Shown here: positions 33,973 to 51,054 of the stretch, piece by piece
Numbering within the stretch: position 1 is the stretch's first letter
Layout: each line of letters opens with the position of its first letter
Assembly (NCBI GenBank): GCA_963691815.1
Contig: OY829651.1
Coordinates: forward strand, 13,872,917-13,936,916
Direction of reading: 5' to 3'
DNA: 64,000 nt
From: Echiichthys vipera
Taxonomy: Eukaryota; Chordata; Actinopteri; Perciformes; Trachinidae
The notes under the pieces: model-generated
What the model was told of the DNA's origin: nothing
Databases searched by the model: none
Seen by the model: only the letters and a program-made list of their open reading frames with translations
Made by a program: the position numbers and the translations under genes

Positions 33973-35090
33973 CCAAGTGTGCCAGTGCATCAGTGTGTTT
34001 CGTACCATCCAGACCATGAGGTAGGAGAAGAGGGCGATCCAGAGTGTGGAGGACAGGAAGGTGAGCAGGTACCAGCGTTCCCACTGCGGTAGGTTACAGT
34101 CGGGGATGGTGAAGTGAAGCAGAACACTCACGGGCCAAGAGAGCAGCCACTTCAGACGCACACACCAACTGTCTGAAAACACACACACACACGTTTCCCC
34201 ACAGGGATCATTACAGATTCATCTAAACTTTTAAATGATTCATGTGGCGCAGCCTGTAAATCTTAGCATCATCCCTTTTTAATTAGCTCCATTAGCAACA
34301 GATCTCTCTGTAACCGGACCAAAGAGGAAGTGTTTGTTTGCTACAGCAGCATCAACGATGACAGTCTGACTTGTGATTGATACGCATCTGCTTGTTGCTG
34401 TAGCAAATTGTCCAAATCATTTTAAAATTTAGAGATTTTGTAGCTGACACAAGTGACAATATGTGAGTGTCTGCGTTCCTTCACCACTCACCTGGCAGCA
34501 CGAAGGGTTTGAAAGGGGCGTTCTCCTCCTCTCCTTCCTCCTGCTCTTCCTCTTCCTCCTCTTCCTCTTTAGGCTGCGCTACACCACCTCCACCTGTGGC
34601 TCCCCCCCTGTCTTTACCCCTCTCCCTCTCTCCCTCCGGCGGCTGCCCATCCTCATCGGCTGCAGTGCCGTTCTCCCTCCCCCACGGCCCGTTAGCACCC
34701 AAACCTTCCTCCCCTGAAGCTACCCCTTCCTCCGGGCCTCCCCGGGCCCGAATCAGCCTCTGCCTCTGTGGGTGCGGGAGGGAGTGAGGGTGAAATCAAA
34801 GAAAAGGAGAAAACAACATGATAAATGACTTTGTCTGACTGTAGCGCACAATATGAGAACTGGCAGGAGGACGACCAGCCAGCCAGGCGTGTCCACACAT
34901 TCATCCGAGGGGATTTGGGAAGCATTGATCGGGGTCATGCTGGTGCAGAGCAGCGGCAGCAGAGGAAGTCGCACTTTAATTTGGTGCTGGAAATGGCAAG
35001 CACACATGCAGGAGAGCTGAGAGAGCGAGGGAGCAGATTTGGAGATTGAGGTCTCGTCTGCTCTTGTGTCTGGAATAATATCAGGCAGCA

Positions 35091-35133
<43 letters not shown>

Positions 35134-38100
35134 TGGGCAACAAACAAGATGAAATTAAGTCCCATCTCCCCGTCTATCTGAAAACCTCTTGTATTGAACA
35201 GTGCTGCGTAGTAGGACGAGTTTTGCATCACAGTATTTTTGAGGATTCCGGCGGTTAAGGGTATATCATGGTATTTTTTTTGCATGACTGGGCCATATTA
35301 TAGGTTTATAGAGGCTTAGTGCCGTTCGGCAAGGTCATTTTTGAAAATGTACAATCATTAGTGTTACAAATTCCTAATGTGTCACAAATTGTTGTGTGTC
35401 ATGGTGTTTTTCCCTGTTAAAGACAGTTAGTTGTGGATTTATTATTATCAAAGTCATTTCTGATTCTGATATTGTTTCGTTAAAAGTAATAACATTAATA
35501 AGAAGGCTAAGCTGTTATAGGGCTTCTCTTTAAATACACTCACAGCTTGCCCTGACCGTAGCACTCTTCGTGGCGAACAATATTGCCTACTGACGAGTTA
35601 CATTCAATACAATTCTCATAATGGCCGATTGTGTGAGAATTGAGAGATAAATAACCTTTGAGGTTCTGTACAGCAAAGGAAGCAACTAATAAGACACAAG
35701 TTTTCACAGTGAGGCCTGCTGTTTTTTTTTAAATAAGTCGATATAATGACGAATATTCATTCATTCATCTTCAACCGCTTATCCCGGGGTCGGGGTCGCG
35801 GGGGGTGCTGGAGCCAATCCCAGCTGACATCAGGCGTGAGGCAGGGTCCACCCTGGACAGGACGCCAGTCTATCGCAGGGCACATAGAGACGAACATAGA
35901 CACACAACCATTCACACCTACGGGCAATTTAGAGTCTTCAATCAAGCTAACACATGCATGTCTTTGGATTGTGGGAGGAAACCGGAGTACCCGGAGGAAA
36001 CCCATGCACACACGGGGAGAACATGCAAACTCCACACAGAAAGGCCCAGGCCGGGATGCGAACCTGGAACCTTCTTGCTGTGAGGCGTCAGTGCTAACCA
36101 CTACACCACCGTGCAGCCCATAATGACGAATATGTTTTTGTAATTTCCCTTGTAAAATATAGAGAGCGGAGACAGCAGGAGGGGAGGAGGGAGCCGGCTG
36201 AAATAGTCTACATCGGGTGAGTCAGACTAGATAAGTATTATAATATATTGAAAACACATTTCTCTATATATACATATAAATGAATCAAAGTAAAAACTCT
36301 AAAACTGTTTTTTGCCAGTTATGTTAGGGCTTGTGATGCTACAGGGTTTTCTTACTAAGACTTACTTAGGATCGGATTTAGGAGTAGCTGGTGAAGCCCA
36401 GTTCAGGTACAGAAGAGTAAGTGCGGTGATCCTTCATTATATTTACAGTATTTTTACCAATATGAGTCTGTTCATTTGACAGTCTCATATTGCTTTTTTA
36501 CAATGCTGCACACACATTTAAATACCCACCAACCGAGCTGAAAACACCCTGGTGACCATGACGTTACGTGAAAGGTGCAAGCGCGTGCAGTGTACCTCGT
36601 TGATGACCATGCGTCCTGCCATGCGCAGGCGGGTGAAGGGGGGGAAATGCGGGGTGATGAGAAGGCGGAGGCTTGCCTCTGAGAAGGAGAGTGGGTGGGG
36701 GTGCAGGCTCAGCAGCTCATCCACCATCACCACCCCTGAGTCCTGGCCGGCCACCACACATGAATCTGGGGACAGTGGGGCGGACGTGGATGGTGGTCGG
36801 CAGGAGATATCAGTGGAAAGAAGAGTATACTTTAATAAGACGATACAGACAAACAAGAAGACAGAAAAATCTTGTCCAGCAGAGTGGTCTAGTTCTATTT
36901 CAGCCTGTTGGAAATCCACAGGGGAACAGAAATGGGTTTGAGTGGCAGACAAAACTGTGTCACTAGGTCTGTTGAACGCTGCTGCGAGAGGGAAACGTTT
37001 TCATGTTTCCGATGTACACATGCAAACATACAAACACGAGCTCCTGCACCTGGCTTCAGTGGCACCATGTCGTTGTCACAGTCTCCAATGTTTCCGACCG
37101 CAGTGGTCCGTCGCAGGCTGCTGAGACACGGCCGACCTGCCCTGCTGCAGTGTCTCTCTGCCAGGCTGCACAGAGATGTGTTGAACCTACACACACGCAC
37201 GCAAAGAAGTCGTGTCTTTAACGGGTATAGAGCGTGAGTTGGCCAACAGGATGGAAATGAGAGAGGAAGAGAAAGAGACTCACTTCATGATGATGATGTA
37301 GAGTCCGTACATAGAGATCAGGATGATGGTCTCCCACCTGAAACATGCACACAAACAACAACAACACAGACCCATAAACACAACATCAACAATGACAAAC
37401 TGATATCCAAACATGCTGCTGAATTACAAAAATGTTCAGTCTTACCACATGACTTTTTCATCATAGATCACCTACAAATACAATGAAAATATACTTTAAT
37501 TACATCTTTTTTTAAAAATCACTTTTTACATGTCTTATCAAGGGAACATAAAACTAGAACTATCGCCTGTGGTTGTTTGCCTCCCCAACCAGTCAAGTTT
37601 CAGTTTACATCCAAACTGTCCCGACTTTAAAGGAATTTAATTAAAGGTATTACGTGTATTATTTTGTGAAATGTGGACACATCCAAGTGCCAAATTTGAA
37701 TTTGAATCACGTTCACTCTCGTAGGGAAAGACGGACAACCAGAAACAATAAAAGCTGATTGGCTAATTCTTCAAATCAGCAGTTTTTCTTTAATTAGTTT
37801 TTGTTTTGTTTGATTTAGTTGCTATTGTTAAAGCGTCTTTGAGCATCTGTAAAAGCGCTTTATAAATCTGATGTATTATTATTATTATTATTATTATTAA
37901 TATCAGCCAATATATTGAATAGTATTAGCTCCTCACATCCAGCTTACAATTTAAAAAAAACAAAAACATTTAAGGGATCCTAATGAAACAATATTTTTGT
38001 TATGTGTTTAAGACAGAATAATGAATTGATATTGGCCTCAAAAGTAAGTGGTTTGTCTCTACTGGGAGCTATATACACTGTTGTTTGTGGACTTAATAAA

Positions 38101-41100
38101 TCGGGGAGTCAAAGTAGGTAATTTCTGGTGGAATTTACTGGAGGGTTTCTCACCAGGATGAGCACCACTATGGACAGGATGTAGAAGACAGCGTCACGAA
38201 ACAAAGGCCACCAGCTCAGAGAGATGGGCTGGAAGGAGACGCACACGGCACAGTTTAACCAGTTAAATCAAGCTACAGGTGTAAGATAAAGTCATATGAT
38301 CATTTCTGGACCAGAGCATTTTACAAAGACAGGAAACAATCTTAGAGATAAGACGGTTTCAGTTTCTTTTTTTTTGCTCCTTTGAGCTTCAGCTGTACCT
38401 GTCCGGAGAAGATGCCGCAGAGGCCGATGATGACCAAGATGTTAAAGACAGCGGATCCCACAATAGTTCCTACACCCACGTCTCCTTTTGTGATAAACAC
38501 CCCTAAAAACACAGAACAGGAAAGAGCAGGCCATAAATCATCAGCAAAAAGTTATTTAATGTGGCAACAAGAAACGGTGGATTGTGTCTCTCTGCCAAAC
38601 GTAAAAGTGTACAAAAGTATACAACATACTACCTCTCTCCTCTGTAAACAGAAATAACAACCACAAGGGCTTTTATCTTTTCTATTCATTCCCAGCAATA
38701 TTGCTGTATGTCACTCCAATACACATGAAAACCAGCCTTTTTTTCTTTTGAGAGGCAATATATGAGGAAAGGTGATTAAGCCACATGGGTTTTTCATTCT
38801 AACAAACAACAACAATACATCTGTTTCAAGGCCATTTTAATAAACTGTATCTATCAAAAGTAGCAGCGTCCAGGATAAAATCCCCAAGAGTGTTGTCGTT
38901 TCTCACATTTCCAAAAAATGTGTGCAGTGGTTTGTGTTTTATATCTGGGCCAAAGTTTCCCAACACTTTGAACAATGTCCTTCTGTGTCAGGAGAGGTCA
39001 AGAAGCAACGGGTTTATACAACGGACCTCCTCTCAACTTCAGGAGAAAAACAAACAACAACAGTAAAGGAAAAAATATGTAAAAAGAAGCCAACATCTCA
39101 GTAAAACCTGAACTATTTGTGTGTGTGTGTGTGTGTGTGGGGGGGGGCACTGTTGAGAACATCTGGGCCACTGAAGTAATGTGCAACACTGAAACGTGCT
39201 CTTCCCTAAACGCTTTAAATCAGTGCTTCTGCCGACAGACACTTGACTCCTCTCAGTGCTAATCAGGTGAAAATTCATATGATTGCAGGTAATTGCAGCG
39301 CTGATGGAGCAATCATTGGGCCCATGAGAGTAATTGATTAGACAAGTGCCACACTGACCAATCAGAGAGGTGAAAAGCTCAGGGGCGGAGCTCCCAGCTG
39401 CCATGAAGGTTGCCCCGGCAACATCCTGACTGAGCTGTAGGTTCTGGAGGAAGAGGAAGAGGAGTTCAAACAGATTAGGACGAGGATGGTGTTATTCGAT
39501 TTATTTCTTTTTATCAGCAAATCACAAATTGTCAAAAACTATTAAAAACACATAATTAGCCACACTGTTGCACTTGTTGACATGTTCCTTTATTATGTGG
39601 GCACTGTAGTTTAATTTGAGTCAGTCCCACATGCTTTAAATAATCCAAAGTGCCCTAAATGTGTATTAATTCACAACTGGAAATAGTCCCCAACCACTGC
39701 ACTATTTAGACCTGTTTGAGTAATGTTTGCCATAAAACTAAAGTGACCAGCTGTTTCAGGATATTTTGAGCCTGTAAAAAAAACCCAATATTTTTGTAGT
39801 CTGTTATTAAAGATTTACGTATTCAGTTGATAAAAATGCTCATGGGGCTAGGTGACACAAATAGGCGAGACTTTTATGATATCTGGACTAATGCTTCATT
39901 GGTTTGTTTTTTTTCGTGGGTAAGAAAAATGACTCCATCCTTGTACTTTAAAGTTTAGGATGTAAAGAAAATAAACAATCCCAGTTCACAAAAAGACAAC
40001 ATCAAATATCTAATTGTGGACTCAAAAACAGAAATCAGATTGGCCTGCGAATGTTCTCATTTTTCCAGGTCATCGTTATCCCCAAAGCAATTTAATTTAG
40101 AAGCAACTGGACTTGGTTGTTTGTCTAGGAAGACGTTTCACCTCTCATCCAAGAGGCTTCATCAGTTCATGTACGCATCTGACCAGGCTGGGACTGGTCC
40201 AACTAACTGGTGTGGAGATCCAGGTATTTAACCTCTCACAAGGCCAATGATGTCACTGAAACCCTTTGTGCTCCAAGTGCCAACGACCGTCGTTAGAGTG
40301 CAAAAGTATTGAAATCATCGCTAAACAGAGGAGGAGGTCTGAGACACCACTTATCTCCAATTTACAATGCTGCCCTTTCATCCCTTCCCAGGAGATTCAA
40401 CAATTTAACCTCAAAGAACAACTGTTCACACATGGCCCGGGTGACCCCAACGACTGTCGTTAAGGCTCAATAGAGCACTGACGAAGTCGAAAAACCTACT
40501 TCACACTAACGACTGTCACTCTGACGTCTTGGATGAGAGGTGAAACGTCTTCCTAGACAAATAACCAAGTCAAGTTGCTTTTGACTGAAATTGCTTTGGG
40601 TAAAAATCAGGTTGTTTTTGAGCTCAAACCCAATACAATGTGTATTAAACATGTCTTTAGTTCATACCTCTGATATTTTCTCCAGCGATGGCACAAAGTA
40701 AACATCACACACGATGGCCAGCGCGTGGAACATGTAGATCGCCTGTGAAATACAGGAGACACCTTATTGTGAGTTTAATGCAACAAAATTAAGCTCCCTT
40801 CATTTCCTATTCTGGTGCTCAGGTCGATACTCACACAGAGAAGATGAAGGACCATCGCTCCCTGTCTCCTCTGCTCCCCAGTGAAAAGGTCTTCAGGAAA
40901 ATCACTGATAGCTGGAGAGGAGATGGACAGAGAGGGGTTATTCTTCAACTAGAACTGAAACGATTAGTGGATTAACTGATTAATTAATCACAGAACAACC
41001 AGTCAACAAGTGATATCTTAGTCGTATGTCATTTTCACAGCAAAAATACCAAGTTCCAGGCTCCAAATTAGAAGATTTGCGGCTAATCTGTCTCTCCATT

Positions 41101-44100
41101 GTAACTTTTAGGATTGATTTTAAACTTATAACTTTTGAAATTAAAGTTATTATAGTGTCTCTGTATTTAAAGGAGTTGTTGCTCGCTGTGACCTCAGAGA
41201 GTGACTTCAGGTTTTCAGAGCAGGGACTTGAAAACTTAAGGTGATCATGATTTTGCTTTAAGCATTTCCAACCGATGTTATCCAAATCTCTATCGTTATT
41301 ATTCTTCCGTATGTTTTTTCAGTCGCCTCTAGCTGCTGCTTACTTTCAGCTACAAAAACCATCCAACTATCGAATTGTTCAGCTCCTTCAGCTGATTTAT
41401 GCTCATCTTCAACTTTTTTTCTGCCTTTCATACTTTTTCATATACTCAGCCTTTTTCATATTTTTTTATAATGCAAAGATCAGCTAAAATACTCTTAAAC
41501 ACGCCCCTCTTTGAACCTGATCTAGTCCCGCATACTTCCACCTACAGACTTTATTCTAACTTTAAACAAACTACAAGACTTTGAACTACTTAATTCTTAC
41601 TTAGTTTTTTTTTATATATTTTAAAGTTTTTTCTATGTTTATGTTTTATTTTAGACCTGATCAGAGTTTATATGTGTATTGTGCCGGTAGAGTGAAGAGA
41701 ATCCCTTTGATCTCTCTTCTCTACCTTTACTTTTCAGATATAATTTTGATTTGGAAACGAGGCGTTCTTGTCTTATTTTAGAAAATGTGCTCATTGTAGC
41801 ACTAGTATGGTAGTATAGTTATAGTTTTTTAAGGAAGTGCCGTCCTGCTCTCATTGACTCCAATGTTAAAATTTGTTCAACCCAACGATCGGAGAGAGAA
41901 AACTTCATGATTTTAAAACTATGATTTATCAGTAATTTTTAATGTCGACCAAACCCTCATAATGCTCAAAGTGAAGACATTTTTACAATACAAGTCAAGA
42001 GTCACAAGTCATTTCTATGCATTTCAGTGCAGAGACCAAAGATGCAGTTTGACCTACATATAAACTGATCTCCATGGCAACCGTTGATTTGTCTCAGCTA
42101 CGCGATGAGGTCAAAAGGTCAGTCCTATCAGATCTCTGCTGGGAAAGTAGGGTTGCTGGTTCAAGTCCCTGTATGGGGGAGCTGGCCTCTGATTGGCTCT
42201 CACAGAGCTGGTCTCTAATTGGCCCTCACAGAGCTGGCCTCTGATTGGCTCTCGCAAAGCTGGGCTTTTGCAAATATTCAGCTGTTATATTAATATTGTC
42301 TTCAAATATTCAGTTTTTTTATTTTTGCAAACATTAAGCTGTTTTTCACTGTAGCTTCAGCATTAGAGCATTTCCACGTACTTCTGCAGGACATGCATTT
42401 CCTAGCTGTCATATGTAATAATAAAATTAATATCTTTAAATATCCAGGCACTGCCTCAAGCTTCAGAATATTATGATTGGCATTTTTTATTCAATTATTG
42501 AAGGAAAGTAATCAGCAGATTAATCAATAATGAAAACAACTGTAATTTGCAGCTCCACCCTGAGCCCCCTGAACACTTGTGTCGGCACTTATGAAATGTG
42601 TGAGCGTAGTATGACTTGTTGTATCCCTTAGCAACAAGATCTGAGACGGCTTGAGGTCAAAGTGGTGCCACGATCATATGACTACGCTACTATTCATCTG
42701 CATTATAGTTGAGTTTTTCACCCGTTTTCTTTGAACTCACTCGTCTTGTGACTTCACAATGTCCCTCATGTCATCTGCACCAAGATATTTATGTTAACAT
42801 TATTTTAAAAATCCAGCGATTGAGAAGTAGGCACACTTTATTGATAAACAAAGGGAACTTCAGAGGCATCTAATTTGGCCAGGTTAGACGATGCATCACA
42901 ACCAACCTTTTTCTAACTGTAATGTTTTGCTAGATGGCTCTGTCTTGCACAAACTAATGCTCCGACTCACTGCGGCACGAACAAAAAAGTATGTTTTGAA
43001 GCAGCTCAAAAAAACATTAAAAAAAATAAGACCTCTTGGAAACTTTCTGATTCATTTGAGAGTCAGAGTTTAGAAAACCTTCCCTGGAGATAAAAGGTAA
43101 GACATGCATGTGAAACAAGTGTGACTAAAGTGGGTGAGATCCTGCACAGAGGCAACATTGTGCAGAAGAAGCTATCATGCATCACATGTAGAGACAGAGA
43201 CAAAGATAAGGTCTGACAATATGACATCTGTCACATGATTTTGTTTGGACGCAGAAGAGTTTGTTTTTATATTAATATAGGAAAAATGGATCTTTAAGGC
43301 CTTGAAGTTAATCTGTACTGTATTCTCCCAAAGCACTTGTTCTAGCTCAATATATGCATCTCAGTATATTCTCTGTAATTACAAAATCTCTTCATCTCAC
43401 ATCTTGACCTCTTTCAAAACAGCCAAACAGAGCCAAGCACACACAATGAGAGGTTACTAATCAGCAGGTCATTGCATCGGGGCAGGCACTTTGAACAGCT
43501 CCAGATGCACAACCAACCAACCACAAATTCAGCATTCAGTTTCCTAGCAACTGGGTCCCCTCAAAGGTCTAACTGTGTTCAAGCATCTAGAGTTGGAAGA
43601 AATGAAGGATGAGGTGGATCGATGCACGGAGGAGATAGACTTTACATTAAGGGAGACACTCTCTCTCACGCACACACGTCACTAAGATCATCACAGTTTA
43701 GTCACTAATCAATAAGATTACGCATTCTTTACAGTATGAACATCCAAAGCTAAATGCAGTCCTGTCAGTGGTTTAAAAAAAGTCCTCAGTCAAACTCAAC
43801 ATGGTCACAAGTGACTGTACGTGTTTTAACTTGAGGGAGAAAACAGATGAGACTATCTTTACTATCACATATGCACACACAGTTATATTTATATATATAA
43901 TCACATGGTAAAATGTCTCACCAGATCTAGAGATACTGTCAGTCTGGTTGTTGTTCTTCTCTTGCTGGATGAGCTCTCTCTTGGACAAGGCGATGTCATG
44001 ATCCACAGTGGGTGCATGAAAGCCTCAAAAAGGAGATTGACATAAATACAAACATTACTTATAAAATATGACATGTTAAAGTGCATATCTTAGTGTTTGT

Positions 44101-44395
44101 GAAATACATAATCCAAGTTGTCTACTGTGCTGCTAAAACACTCCTTTGAGGTTGTAATGAACTATTATTACAGCAATCTACAATTTAAATAATGTGATTT
44201 GCACGTTATCATACAACACAATTAAGTGATGGGTTTAGCGCAGATGAAATCAAGACATTTAAATGCATTTTTCCCTTTGAAAGCACCTGTGAGATCATTG
44301 AAGTTAAAGATCCAGGCGGCTGCGAGCAGACAGACTCCAACCACGCAGAACCGGGGGAGGAGCCGCGTCTGCCTCGGTCTCCTCGGCGCCTTCAT
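32083..44395 (-). CDS. K+-dependent Na+/Ca2+ exchanger, SLC24A3/SLC24A4 type (NCKX)
   Basis: Seventeen exons on the minus strand: 44395-44287, 44023-43922, 40911-40835, 40742-40668, 39443-39359, 38502-38399, 38228-38154, 37471-37446, 37337-37284, 37186-37050, 36765-36596, 34765-34492, 34172-34006, 33902-33788, 33492-33380, 32478-32413 and 32193-32083. They total 1860 bases, encoding 619 residues; all phases agree. The order is: an N-terminal hydrophobic signal/anchor, FPEDLFTGEQ, the alpha-1 repeat (DVAGATFMAAGSSAPELF, VGVGTIVGSAVFN), a cytosolic loop with GVVMVDELLSLHP and TRLRMAGRMVINE plus a Glu-rich exon, then the alpha-2 repeat (IPEVIMGITFLAAGTSVPD, MGDMAVSNSIGSNIFD). The ion-binding Glu and Asp of the repeats are present. 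By homology it exports Ca2+ plus K+ in exchange for Na+ at the plasma membrane. The loop and alpha-2 wording fit SLC24A3/A4 rather than A1/A2/A5. It ends at GFERL, about 15 residues before the A3/A4 C-terminus. Which paralogue it is stays open. Confidence 0.9.
32550..33290. other. NCKX intron with retroposon-like insert
   Basis: Between exons 15 and 16. About 33040-33100 ends in CACTAGGGGCAATAAAGG followed by an ATTC-rich run, the style of a fish LINE or SINE 3' tail. The upstream 32690-33040 may be the body of that insert but is not recognisable. Confidence 0.35.
33694..33787. repeat. (CA)n tract abutting the donor of NCKX exon 14
   Basis: About 94 bases of CA with few interruptions. On the gene's strand exon 14 ends ...CAAG and the intron starts GTGTGTGTG, so the splice donor is the first GT of the tract. 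Confidence 0.95.
33939..33971. repeat. (GT)n microsatellite
   Basis: Alternating GT tract of about 33 bases in the short intron between NCKX exons 13 and 14. Confidence 0.9.
35092..35130. repeat. (GT)n microsatellite
   Basis: Alternating GT tract in the intron between NCKX exons 11 and 12. The remaining intron to 35742 is AT-rich without recognisable content. Confidence 0.9.
35757..36119 (-). mobile_element. tRNA-derived SINE, full length, minus orientation
   Basis: Read on the minus strand it starts GGGCTGCACGGTGGTGTAG and TGGTTAGCACTG (A-box-like) and has GGTTCGCATCCC as a B box. It continues through the widespread fish core (GGAGTTTGCATGTTCTCCCC, CCTGCGATAGACTGGCGTCC) and ends in CGACCCCGGGATAAGCGG, GAAGATGAATGAATG. 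A perfect 14-base target-site duplication, ATAATGACGAATAT, flanks it at 35743-35756 and 36120-36133. It lies in an NCKX intron, in the same orientation as the gene. Confidence 0.92.
37820..37905 (+). mobile_element. Retroposon 3' tail with (ATT)n
   Basis: GTAAAAGCGCTTTATAAATC and ATGTATTATTATTATT are typical of the tail of a fish LINE/SINE. The body upstream is not recognisable. NCKX intron between exons 7 and 8. Confidence 0.5.
39118..39147. repeat. (GT)n-(G)n microsatellite
   Basis: GT repeat followed by a run of about nine G in an NCKX intron. Confidence 0.85.
40082..40600. mobile_element. Element with long imperfect terminal inverted repeats
   Basis: The left arm (40082-40152) includes GCAACTGGACTTGGTTGTTT and GTCTAGGAAGACGTTTCACC; the right arm (about 40528-40600) is its inverse, with GGTGAAACGTCTTCCTAGAC and AACCAAGTCAAGTTGC. 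Inner segments with AACGACCGTCGTTAG and AACGACTGTCGTTAAGG are related too. The arms are about 70 bases long. The same arm sequence is, from memory, common in fish genomes, but I do not assign a class. NCKX intron between exons 4 and 5. Confidence 0.65.
40912..43921. other. Large NCKX intron 2
   Basis: About 3 kb of mostly unique AT-rich DNA. At 42150-42175 GGGTTGCTGGTTCAAGTCCC resembles a tRNA-type B box and may be part of a decayed SINE. The open frames in this intron lack splice sites and conserved motifs. Confidence 0.5.
42178..42265. repeat. Short tandem repeat, three units of about 30 bases
   Basis: GAGCTGGCCTCTGATTGGCT is repeated three times with small changes (CTCTAATTGGCC in the middle unit). 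It lies just after the B-box-like sequence. Confidence 0.8.
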
Positions 44396-44800
44396 CCCGC
44401 CAGCCGCCGCCGCTCACGGGCTCTCCGCTCAGAACATGCCGCCGCTGTCCCTGCTGGTCCGGTCCCGCCCCACAGACTGGATCTAACTGGCCCGTGGCTC
44501 CTTTTTCCCCCCAAAACAGATTTATCGTCTTTCAGCGTATTTTAGCTCTGGGCTTCATTCACGATGCAGGAGGACGTTTGTCGGCCCGTCATCAGCATCC
44601 CTGCACGAGCCACCGCCAACGCAGCATCCGCATCCACGAGCTCAGAGACTCCAGCAGAGACACAACGGATGAATCATCAGCAGCTCCGACATGAAAACCT
44701 CTCTGGATTCAGACCGTCCTCTCTCCGCCCTGCATCCGATCCCCCACCGTCTGATGGTCTGCACGGGAGGAGGTGAAGTCACAGCCAAGAGCAGCAGGGA
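44396..44800 (-). promoter_or_regulatory. GC-rich 5' region of the NCKX gene
   Basis: The sequence upstream of the NCKX start codon is markedly richer in GC and CpG than its surroundings, as expected for a promoter and 5' UTR. No TATA box stands out. Confidence 0.5.
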
Positions 44801-46296
44801 GCGCCTTCAGCTGGGAGGGGCGACGGGAGCAAAGACACACATTTACTGGTGCGTGGCGTTCAATACGTGAATAATGTTGCAGTCTAATGAACCCGAGAGA
44901 CTAACCTGATGATAACGATCATGAAAATAATGTTTTTTTCCCCCCAGACTGGACTGGACTCTCACCAAGAACTCATCTTTTTGTTTATAGGATAGGTTCA
45001 CTTCATTTAAGTTAATGCAACACCCACATGGCCATATGTCCATTGCATGAGTTATTATTAAAGATCCTGTCTAAAACTATTTTAACCCTCATGCCTCAAT
45101 CAAATTTACTAACGCGCACAAAACACTGCTATTAAATCATTATATGAATCCACCCCCCCCCCCCATAAATCTCTTAAACAACTTCAAACCTGCTCAAAAC
45201 TACCAGTCTATCATTTTCAGGATTTTAACCTTTTGATTGAGTTTCATTATTTTCAAAGTTTTAGTGATTTATCAGATAAAAATGAAATATTTTCCATATA
45301 ATAAATAGCAGGTTGATGAAACTTTGCTGGTGATTAGAGTCACGGATATGTCAAAGTTAGGAAATAAATTTGATTTGATTGCATTAGTATTTTTAATGCA
45401 GTTCAAGATACTAACGAGGGTTCATGTTAATTACATCTGAAGTGCTCTTTCTTTGTAAGAATGACTTAAAGAGTTCAGCAGCCTGAGTTAGAAAAACCAA
45501 GTGGATTTCTTCCTCTTTTCAGGAGAAAATCTTTTTTGCTTCAACAGGAGCAAACTTTTAATCAGCACGCACTGTTTCAAGACAGTGGGAAAAAATGTAA
45601 TTTATCCTTTAAATAACTGCTTCATTTGTGATTGTGATCTCTTATCTGATTTAATTTTCCATGAATTTTATTTTACCTGTATTCTACTTTCTATATATAT
45701 ATATTTCACTAAGAATTTATTGTTTACTGTTTATCTTATACTGTATTTTATACTTTATTTGTGTTTTTCTAAGCTGCTAGAAATTCACTTTCCTTGCGGG
45801 AGTCATCCCAAAGGATCAATAAAGCAAAGTCTAAGTCTAATTGACCGACTTTGCTTTAAGTCAGCTGTGCAGTGGCCAGGAGGTAAAGTTTCTTACATTT
45901 CTATCCATCCATCTAACTATACACATATATTTCTTCTTCTTAACCAAAGTGAAGCTTTTAAAACATTCCCCCATCCTCTTAATTACTCTTACTTGCTATA
46001 CTTTCTAGTATTTACTCTAAAAACACAGCTTTCTAACGGCACACAGTTCAGACTAATTTTCCCTGCAGACATTTTTACTTATTTGTTTCTTGAATGTCCT
46101 GAATTAATTACGTTATTGTTACAGAGCTAACAAAACACATATGAAATACATTTGCATGATTTATACTCCACTGAAGATTTTAGCAAAAGTAAAAATATTT
46201 AAAATGAACCCTATGATCTGCTAAGTAGAAAACATATTCAGCTATGAAAATAACCAGGCACATAAATGGAGTTAACATATTTATGAGAGGGAAAGA
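44801..46296. other. Intergenic region between the NCKX and KASH genes
   Basis: AT-rich. A run of C lies at 45152-45163. About 45740-45835 resembles a LINE 3' tail (GCTGCTAGAAATTCACTTTC, then GGATCAATAAAGCAAAGTC). The 209-codon frame spanning 45501-46130 covers this tail and is Phe/Leu-rich noise. Confidence 0.5.

Positions 46297-51054
<4,758 letters not shown>

Noticed and set aside
33584..34188. Several His/Thr or Cys/Val repeat proteins around the CA tracts here and at 47.7-48.1 kb and 50.3-50.6 kb
   Set aside because: Translations of (CA)n/(GT)n microsatellites overlapping real exons on the minus strand.
35746..36123. Frames of about 115-125 codons on both strands
   Set aside because: They lie wholly within the SINE; the same occurs in the copy at 60.8-61.2 kb. 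SINEs do not code for protein.
36518..36952. 144-codon minus-strand frame
   Set aside because: Only its central part (36596-36765) is a real NCKX exon; the rest is intron read through in the same frame.
42140..42180. Possible tRNA gene (B-box-like GGTTCAAGTCC)
   Set aside because: No cloverleaf arms or A box at the right distance could be found. At most it is a decayed SINE.
45501..46130. 209-codon plus-strand frame rich in Phe, Leu and Ile
   Set aside because: Lies in AT-rich sequence that includes a retroposon-like tail with AATAAAG. Composition is that of translated AT-rich DNA and there is no recognisable motif.
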